In this document: positions 58,681 to 64,000 of the stretch, piece after piece | How the letters are laid out: the number at the start of each line of letters is the position of its first letter | Numbering within the stretch: the stretch's first letter is position 1 | Assembly (NCBI GenBank): GCA_036518955.1 | Contig: DATDMG010000010.1 | Coordinates: 1 to 64,000 of the forward strand | Direction: 5' to 3' | Length of the DNA: 64,000 bases | Source: DATDMG01 sp036518955 | GTDB taxonomy: Bacteria; Actinomycetota; Actinomycetes; Actinomycetales; Kineosporiaceae | Program-made: the position numbers and the translations under genes | Notes under the pieces: model-generated | What the model was told of the DNA's origin: nothing | The model's database searches: none | The model's input: the letters and a program-made list of their open reading frames with translations, nothing else

Positions 58681-59723
58681 TGCAGGGTCGCAGCGCCGGT
58701 GAGCGCATCGAGGTCGACGGAGCGCCCCGCTGGCTCGCGGAGATCCTGGCGGGTGCGCTGGCCCCGCAGTCGCCGGTCGACGATCCTTCGCGGGATCCGC
58801 ACCGGGAGGGGGTCGGCGTGCGCGTCGACGTCGAGCCCTCCCGGGCGCCGCTGCCGCTGGGTGGCTGCGAGCTGATCACCCGCGGGGTGTGGCGCGCCGC
58901 CCCGGCCACGGCACTGCTCGAGAACGCCTGCTCCGCGGGCTTCGACCTGCTCGTCCGCGCCCCGGAGCCGGACGGCGAGGGCTGCCTCACGGTCACCGCC
59001 CGATACCGCCCGGACCTGCGCACCCTCGCGGCCAACCGGGCCCTCCGGCAGCGGTTCCGGCTGCTCGCCCGGCAGACGCTGGTGCAGTACCCGGCGCTGT
59101 GGCGGGCGGGCCTGCGCGGTGGCGTCCCGGTGCACGCGTCGGCCGTCGTGCCGGCGGCACCGGCCCGGTCGGCCGGGGTGCTGATCGTCGGTCCCGGCGG
59201 TGTCGGCAAGTCGACCCTGCTGCTGGCGGAGACCGCGGCCGGTGGCCGCGCGGCGTCCGACAATCTCTGCGTCTGGCAGGAGGGCGTGGCGTACGGGGTG
59301 GCCGAGCCGCTGCGCGTCGAGGGTGGAGCCGGACGGCGCACCACCAACGGACGGCGCGAGCGATCGCTGCCGGGCCGGCTGGCGGCGGTACGCCCGGACC
59401 ACGTCGTGCTGCTGCGCCGCGATCCGGCCGGCCGGCCGGGCGCCCGGCCGCTGCCGCGGGGCGTCGCGGCCCGAGCACTCGTCGCCGGCACCTACGCGGC
59501 CGGCGAGCTGCGGCGTTACTGGCAGTTCGCCGCCGTGCTGGCGCTCGCCACCGGCGCCGGACCGGCGCACCCGCCGATCGCCGCCACCGCGGCGTGCATC
59601 GTCTCGGCGCTGCCGTGCACCGAGGTGAGCCTCCGCCCGGGCTCCCGGCTCGCCGAGGCCGCCGGTGCGTTCCACCCCACTGCCGAGGTCGTCCGGGTCA
59701 ACCCGTCGGAGGTGCTGCCGTGA
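58680..59723 (+). CDS. HPr-kinase-like P-loop protein
   Basis: 347 residues. The N-terminal 140 residues are unassigned. Then comes an HprK-like core: V-P-V-H-A-S-A-V-V (His152, the conserved strand before the P-loop), Walker A G-P-G-G-V-G-K-S-T (171-179) and A-A-S-D-N-L-C-V-W with Asp194 where HprK has its metal/catalytic acidic residue. HprK relatives without an HPr substrate occur in exopolysaccharide and peptide-modification loci of other bacteria, where they are thought to phosphorylate a small molecule or protein. ATG overlaps the previous stop (TGATG); stop overlaps the next start (GTGA). Substrate unknown. Confidence 0.78.
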   Translation: MQGRSAGERIEVDGAPRWLAEILAGALAPQSPVDDPSRDPHREGVGVRVDVEPSRAPLPLGGCELITRGVWRAAPATALLENACSAGFDLLVRAPEPDGEGCLTVTARYRPDLRTLAANRALRQRFRLLARQTLVQYPALWRAGLRGGVPVHASAVVPAAPARSAGVLIVGPGGVGKSTLLLAETAAGGRAASDNLCVWQEGVAYGVAEPLRVEGGAGRRTTNGRRERSLPGRLAAVRPDHVVLLRRDPAGRPGARPLPRGVAARALVAGTYAAGELRRYWQFAAVLALATGAGPAHPPIAATAACIVSALPCTEVSLRPGSRLAEAAGAFHPTAEVVRVNPSEVLP

Positions 59724-60898
59724 GACTGCGGGTCGCCACTGTGATCACCAGGATGCAGGCGGGTGCGGGCGGGGTCGCGCTGCGCGGGGCCCTCGCGCTC
59801 GACCGCGACCGGTACGACGTGACCTTCCTCGTCGGCTCGGGGGACCGACTGCTCGACCGGGCCGCCGCCGAGGGGTTCGCCACGGCCGTCATCCCCGCAC
59901 TGGTCCCGCAGATCTCGCCCCGGGACGACGCCCGCGCCCTGCTCGACCTGCGGAGCCTCGTCGCCGGCGGCCGCTACGACGTGGTGCACACCCACAGCGC
60001 CAAGGCGGGGACGCTCGGCCGGCTCGCCGCGCTCTGGGCGGGGACCCCGGTCGTGGTGCACACGCTGCACGGGTTCCCCTTCCATCCGTACCAGCCCCGA
60101 CCGCTGCGCGCCGCCTACGTCGCCGTCGAGCGGTCGCTCGGGCGACGCAGCACCGTCCTGCTCGCGGTCGGGGCCGGTGTGGCCGCGGAGGCGGTCCGGC
60201 TGGGACTCGCGCCGCCGGACCGGATCCGCACCATCGGTGCCGCCGTCGACGACCTGCCCGCCCGGGACGGTGCGACGCGCCGGGCAGCCCGCCGTCTGCT
60301 GGCCGTGCCGCCCGGGATGAGCGTGGTCGGCTGCGTCGGCCGGCTCGACTACCAGAAGGCCCCCGAACACTTCCTGGCGGCGCTCGCCGACCTGGACCGT
60401 CGCGACGTCCTGGGCGTCTGGCTCGGCGACGGCCCGCTGCGGGCCGAGGTCGAGCGGACCGCGGCGGCGGTGGGCCTGGCGGACCGGTTCGTCTGCCTCG
60501 GCGACCGGGCCGATATCGGGCGCGTGCTGCCCGGCGTCGACGTCTTCGCGATGCCGAGCCGGTACGAGGGCCTCCCCTGCGCCCTGCTGGAGGCGATGGC
60601 GGTGGGCGTGCCGGCCGTGGCCACCGCGGTGAACTCCGTCCCGGACGTGCTGGTGCCGGGCGAGACCGGCCTGCTCGTCCCGGTGGGGCGGCCGGCGATG
60701 ATGGCCCGGGCGATCGGGTACCTGCTCGACCGGCCGGACGAGGCGAACCGGATGGCGCAGGCGGGCCGGGAGCGGGTCGTGGGCCGGTACACCGGCGACG
60801 TGCTGGGCGCCGTCCTCGAGCAGGTCTACCGCGTGCCGGCAGCCCCGGGCCCGATCCGGGTCGGCACCACCCGCCGCGACCTCGCGCCGTCCGCGTGA
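59720..60898 (+). CDS. GT4-family glycosyltransferase
   Basis: 392 residues, GT-B fold. N-terminal G-A-G-G-V-A-L-R-G (acceptor loop), V-V-H-T-H-S-A-K-A-G and H-G-F-P-F-H. C-terminal V-G-C-V-G-R-L-D-Y-Q-K-A-P (donor phosphate binding) and the E-x7-E motif in S-R-Y-E-G-L-P-C-A-L-L-E-A-M-A. Retaining enzyme that adds a sugar from a nucleotide donor to a lipid-linked acceptor at the membrane's inner face. GTG 59720 overlaps the upstream stop (GTGA). Probably assembles the locus glycan. Confidence 0.93.
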   Translation: MRLRVATVITRMQAGAGGVALRGALALDRDRYDVTFLVGSGDRLLDRAAAEGFATAVIPALVPQISPRDDARALLDLRSLVAGGRYDVVHTHSAKAGTLGRLAALWAGTPVVVHTLHGFPFHPYQPRPLRAAYVAVERSLGRRSTVLLAVGAGVAAEAVRLGLAPPDRIRTIGAAVDDLPARDGATRRAARRLLAVPPGMSVVGCVGRLDYQKAPEHFLAALADLDRRDVLGVWLGDGPLRAEVERTAAAVGLADRFVCLGDRADIGRVLPGVDVFAMPSRYEGLPCALLEAMAVGVPAVATAVNSVPDVLVPGETGLLVPVGRPAMMARAIGYLLDRPDEANRMAQAGRERVVGRYTGDVLGAVLEQVYRVPAAPGPIRVGTTRRDLAPSA

Positions 60899-60927
60899 CC
60901 ATCCGGACCGACCCCCTGGAGCCAGCC

Positions 60928-62346
60928 GTGAACGTGGATTTGATCACCGGTCCTCGGATCTTCGACAGCCCGGCGGCCCGGGCGTCGGCGGAGGTCCTGC
61001 ACGGGCTGCGTGAGACGGTCGGGAACGCCGACCTGGTGGCCCCGCCGGTGGTGCTGCCCGACTTCCACCACAAGGCGAACATGGAGCTGCCCTCGAGCGT
61101 GGCGGTGGCGACCCGCGAGTCGATCCGGCCGACCCTGACCAGCGCCTCGGTGAACTGCGGGATGGCGCTGATCGCCCTCGACGCGCCGACGCCGTCGGCC
61201 GCCGGCATCGCCGAGTTCTACCGCCGGGTCCGCGAGCGGTTCCCGTACCCGCCCGGGCTGCGCAACCGGCTCACCGGCCGGGACGTCGTGCGGTGCGCGG
61301 TGCAGGGCTCGCACTTCGCCGTGGACCGCTACGGCGTGGACGCCGCCGAGCTGGAGCGGGTGGAGGAGGGCGGCCGGCTCGACCTGGAGCGCTACGGCGG
61401 TGCCCACCGGCTGCGCCGCGAGCTCCCGCAGCTCACCGTGCAGCTGGCCCGGCTGCGGTTCGGCACCATCGGTCCGAGCAACCACTTCGTCGAGCTGCAG
61501 CAGGTCGAGCAGGTCCACGACCCCGGCACGGCCGCGCTGCTCGGCGTCGCCGAGGGACAGCTCACCCTGCAGTACCACGCCGGCGGCGGCGTGCTCACCG
61601 GCGAGATCGGTGCCCTGTTCGGACGGCGTCGTCACCGCCCGCGCGAGATCCGGCTGGCGATGGCCGTGCAGAAGCCGCTCTTCCACCTGGCGACGGCGCG
61701 CTCGGTGGCCCAGCTGAGGCAGCGGCTCGCGCTGTACTTCGGCGCGGGCTGCCCGCCGGTCCCCCGCGACAGCGACGAGGGGCGCCGGCTCCTGCTCGCC
61801 AACGCGGCCGCGATGAACTACGGCTTCGCCTTCCGGACGGCGACCTACGCCGGGCTCAGCCGGATCGCCAGCGCAGTCTTCGGAGGGGCCGGCGGGCGCC
61901 TCGTCGTCGACTCACCGCACAACTCGATCTACGAGGAGCGGGTCGAGGGGGTGGACGCCGTCGTCCACCGGCACAACTCGTGCCGCGCCTGGCCGGCGGC
62001 GCTGATGCCTGCCGGGACCACGTTCGCCCGCACCGGCCAGGCGCTGCTGCTGCCCGGCACCAACCGGACCTCGTCGTACCTGTGCGTCGTGGGACCGGCG
62101 GCCGAGCGCAGCCTCTACTCCGCGTGCCACGGGGCGGGCACCCTGATCGACGACTTCGAGCGCCGCGGGCTGTCCGGACCCGATCCATTCGGCCGGTCCA
62201 CGCTCCGGTTCCGGTACTCCGACGCCGCACCGGCCACGGTGGCGCACCTCGACGACCGGGGCGTGGACGAGGCGCTCGGGATCCTCGTCCGCCACGGGCT
62301 GGTGCGGCCGGTGGCCCGGCTGCGGCCCCTCGCCGTCCTGACCTGA
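60928..62346 (+). CDS. Divergent RtcB (RNA-splicing ligase) homologue within the polysaccharide locus
   Basis: 472 residues from GTG 60928 (GGAG six bases upstream; GTG 60895, overlapping the previous stop, is the alternative). It follows RtcB throughout: L-P-D-F-H-H-K (compare P-D-x-H), V-N-C-G-M (Cys77), S-N-H-F-V-E-L (Asn185, His186), Y-H-A-G-G-G (His217), N-Y-G-F-A-F-R, D-S-P-H-N (His331), L-P-G-T-N-R-T-S-S-Y and A-C-H-G-A-G-T (His401, the guanylylated His of RtcB). The Asp metal ligand three residues before Cys77 is Ser74, and the HGAGR Arg is Thr405. So most of the Mn/GTP centre is kept but altered. RtcB joins RNA 3'-phosphate to 5'-OH; why it sits here is unknown. Confidence 0.88.
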   Translation: MNVDLITGPRIFDSPAARASAEVLHGLRETVGNADLVAPPVVLPDFHHKANMELPSSVAVATRESIRPTLTSASVNCGMALIALDAPTPSAAGIAEFYRRVRERFPYPPGLRNRLTGRDVVRCAVQGSHFAVDRYGVDAAELERVEEGGRLDLERYGGAHRLRRELPQLTVQLARLRFGTIGPSNHFVELQQVEQVHDPGTAALLGVAEGQLTLQYHAGGGVLTGEIGALFGRRRHRPREIRLAMAVQKPLFHLATARSVAQLRQRLALYFGAGCPPVPRDSDEGRRLLLANAAAMNYGFAFRTATYAGLSRIASAVFGGAGGRLVVDSPHNSIYEERVEGVDAVVHRHNSCRAWPAALMPAGTTFARTGQALLLPGTNRTSSYLCVVGPAAERSLYSACHGAGTLIDDFERRGLSGPDPFGRSTLRFRYSDAAPATVAHLDDRGVDEALGILVRHGLVRPVARLRPLAVLT

Positions 62347-62379
62347 GTCCGACGCTCGCGCCGAGGGAAAGGGGTGGCC

Positions 62380-63921
62380 ATGACGCAGTCGGGCGTCCCG
62401 GCGCGCATCGGCGGCGCCGGCGCCGAGCCGCGGGCGGCCGGGCGCGGGGCCGGGCGCGAGGTCGTCCGGGCCCGGGCCGCGGTCTGGTCCGTGCTGGCCG
62501 GGCCGGGGACACCGGTCGTCGACCTCGCCCGGTCGACGCGTCGTGCCGCGGTCGCCGACCGGCGTCGTGGCATCGGTGGCCGGGTGGTGCTGCTGGACGG
62601 GCGGCCCGGCGCCCGGGTGCGGCTGCAGGCCGCGGCCCGGCGGCTGGACCTGGTGATCGAGCACGAGTACGTCGTCCTGCCCACGCCCGGCGCGCCGGCA
62701 CTGGTCTGCGACGACTCGCCGGCCGCCGTCCGGTGGCTGCAGGACGCGGTGCTGGCGGTCCCGCCCGGCGTCACCACCCTGGCACCCGCCTGCGACGTCG
62801 CGCTCGCCGTCGCCCGGCACGCGCTCCCGGCACGCTGGCTCGCGGCCCTGGTCCCGGGGCGGGCGGCCGTCGCCCGCGCCGCCACGCCCGCGGACGGCGG
62901 GTCGCTGGGGCGGGAGCCGGAGTCGCCGCCGGCGGCGGTCAGGCCGCCCGCCCCGGCGTCCGTCGTCGTGCTGGCGACCTCCCGCGACGTCAACGCCAAG
63001 ATCTCGGTCCTGGTGATCCCCGGTCCCGGCCCCGACCCGGCGCGCGTGCTGAAGATCCCCACCACGGACGTCGCGGAGCGGGCCGTGGCGGCCGAGCGGG
63101 CCGCGCTCGCCGACGTCCACGCCACGGGGGCGGATGTCGTCACGCGGACCGTGCCGCGGGTCCTCGGCACGCCTGTGGTCACCGGTCGGGTGGCGCTGGA
63201 GACCACGGCGCTGCCGGGAGTCGCGTTGCAGACGCGGTACCACCGCTGGCGGCGCAGCGGGCGGCCGGCAGCGGTGCGCCGTGACCTGGCCGCGGCGTTC
63301 GGCTGGCTGGCCGCGCTGCAGGAGCAGACCGCGGGCCCTGCCGTGTCGGTCCGGCTGCTGGCCGACGGGCTCGACCTGATCCTGGGTCGCTGGCCGGGCG
63401 ACCCGGTCGCGGTCGCCGTGCACGACCGGCTGGTCCCGATCGCGGCCGGGCTGGCTGCGTACCGGGTCCCCGGTTGCGTCGTCCACGGGGACTTCTGGGC
63501 CGGCAACGTGCTCATCCGGCGCGGCCGGGTGACCGGCGTCGTCGACTGGGAGTGCGCGCAACCGCACGGCGACCCCACCCGGGACGTCGCGCGGCTCCCG
63601 CTGAGCTACGCGCTCTACCTCGACCGGCACACCCGGCCAGGACGTCGCGTCGCCGGGCACCCCGGGCTCGTCGCCGGCCCGTGGGGTGCGGGGGCGGAGC
63701 ACCTCCTCGACGGCACCGGCTGGTTCCCCGCACTGGCGGTCAGTCACGTCACGGCGGCCGTCACCCGGCTCGGACTGCCCGCCGCCGCGACCCGCGCGGT
63801 CCTCCTCGGCGGGCTCGCCGACATCGCCGCCCGGGCCGATCATCCGGACTTCGCCCGGGGTCACCTGGTCCTGCTGCACCGGGTGCTCGAGCGCGGCGGA
63901 CCGGGCCGGTGGGCCGGATGA
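62380..63921 (+). CDS. APH-fold phosphotransferase with unknown N-terminal domain
   Basis: 513 residues from ATG 62380 (AAAGGGG upstream). The C-terminal 300 residues are an aminoglycoside/choline-kinase-like fold: V-V-H-G-D-F-W-A-G-N-V-L (Brenner motif, His about 369), then G-V-V-D-W-E-C-A (DxD-equivalent metal site), with a Lys in V-L-K-I-P. The N-terminal 200 residues (A-G-R-E-V-V-R-A-R-A-A-V-W-S-V-L) are unrecognised. Probably phosphorylates a sugar or other small molecule of the locus rather than an antibiotic, given the context. Stop overlaps the next start (ATGA). Confidence 0.8.
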   Translation: MTQSGVPARIGGAGAEPRAAGRGAGREVVRARAAVWSVLAGPGTPVVDLARSTRRAAVADRRRGIGGRVVLLDGRPGARVRLQAAARRLDLVIEHEYVVLPTPGAPALVCDDSPAAVRWLQDAVLAVPPGVTTLAPACDVALAVARHALPARWLAALVPGRAAVARAATPADGGSLGREPESPPAAVRPPAPASVVVLATSRDVNAKISVLVIPGPGPDPARVLKIPTTDVAERAVAAERAALADVHATGADVVTRTVPRVLGTPVVTGRVALETTALPGVALQTRYHRWRRSGRPAAVRRDLAAAFGWLAALQEQTAGPAVSVRLLADGLDLILGRWPGDPVAVAVHDRLVPIAAGLAAYRVPGCVVHGDFWAGNVLIRRGRVTGVVDWECAQPHGDPTRDVARLPLSYALYLDRHTRPGRRVAGHPGLVAGPWGAGAEHLLDGTGWFPALAVSHVTAAVTRLGLPAAATRAVLLGGLADIAARADHPDFARGHLVLLHRVLERGGPGRWAG

Positions 63922-64000
63922 GCCTCGCCGTCACCCCACCCGTTGCCGGGTCCCCTCCCCAGGGTGCCGCGGGCCGGCCCACCGCTGCTGCCCGGGACAC
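63918..64000 (+). CDS. Start of a further gene of the polysaccharide operon (runs off window)
   Basis: ATG 63918 overlaps the previous stop (ATGA). The 27 visible codons (M-S-L-A-V-T-P-P-V-A-G-S-P-P-Q-G) are a Pro/Gly/Ala-rich N-terminus, as often precedes the first helix of polytopic proteins such as O-antigen ligases or flippases. Too short to identify. Confidence 0.55.
   Translation, partial: MSLAVTPPVAGSPPQGAAGRPTAAARD

Noticed and set aside
62380..63921. APH-fold gene as an aminoglycoside resistance determinant
   Set aside because: It sits inside a coupled glycan operon and carries a long unrelated N-terminal domain; a sugar or metabolite kinase is more likely.

Overview
This window is GC-rich actinobacterial chromosome. 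Support comes from GTG starts, very high third-position GC, a GC-skewed gene set with long antisense shadow frames, a small SRP RNA next to dnaX, the recR - DUF5063 - aspartate kinase - asd block, and several leaderless-looking starts. Intergenic regions repeatedly carry TGATCA-centred palindromes (around 12.3, 28.5, 37.7 and 38.6 kb), a habit I associate with Frankiales/Geodermatophilales relatives. That taxonomic guess is inference, not proof.

Layout. 1-731: probable distal end of an integrated element, with a VapBC-type toxin-antitoxin pair (toxin cut by the window edge) and a 58-base 3' fragment of a tRNA-Ser(CGA) that looks like an attachment-site copy. 0.9-3.0 kb: a secreted GH128-like glycoside hydrolase and a frameshifted S1 protease, visibly less GC-rich than the rest. 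3.4-12.3 kb: housekeeping and regulation (NAD synthase, hydrolases, LytR_C protein, YcxB-like protein, PAS-LuxR regulator with a CRP-like box, 6-phosphogluconate dehydrogenase). 12.3-18.8 kb: an isolated L-arabinose isomerase with a LacI-type operator, a Tat-exported phospholipase C-like enzyme, a large LuxR/ATPase regulator, tRNA-Ser(GGA). 19-27 kb: acetyltransferase, SRP RNA, dnaX, a serine beta-lactamase-fold protein, recR, DUF5063, aspartate kinase, asd. 27-32.3 kb: MFS transporter, S9 peptidase, YccF, quinone-oxidoreductase-like SDR with a divergent HxlR regulator.

32.6-33.9 kb is a gene graveyard: an isonitrile synthase N-terminus joined to a methyltransferase C-terminus. Then come a MetE-like protein, UdgX-type uracil-DNA glycosylase, a histidine kinase/response regulator pair, a TPR protein, and an operon of trypsin-like protease, MoxR ATPase, DUF58 and two VWA membrane proteins (38.7-43.9 kb). 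44-53.5 kb is mixed accessory DNA: secreted proteins, an SNase-like protein, a TipAS fragment, a MarR/methyltransferase pair with two matching operators, a PLP decarboxylase, a methionine-rich cupredoxin lipoprotein, a STAND-type ATPase, and decayed sequence.

53.6 kb to the right edge is a tightly coupled cell-surface polysaccharide locus. A LuxR response regulator with Glu in place of the phospho-acceptor Asp is followed by three phased GCGTAGCCG repeats. Then come Wzz-like, DegT-type aminotransferase, CapD-type dehydratase, HPr-kinase-like P-loop protein, GT4 glycosyltransferase, a divergent RtcB (RNA ligase) homologue and an APH-fold kinase, mostly with overlapping stop/start codons. The RtcB-like and HprK-like proteins inside a sugar locus are the best candidates for something undescribed.
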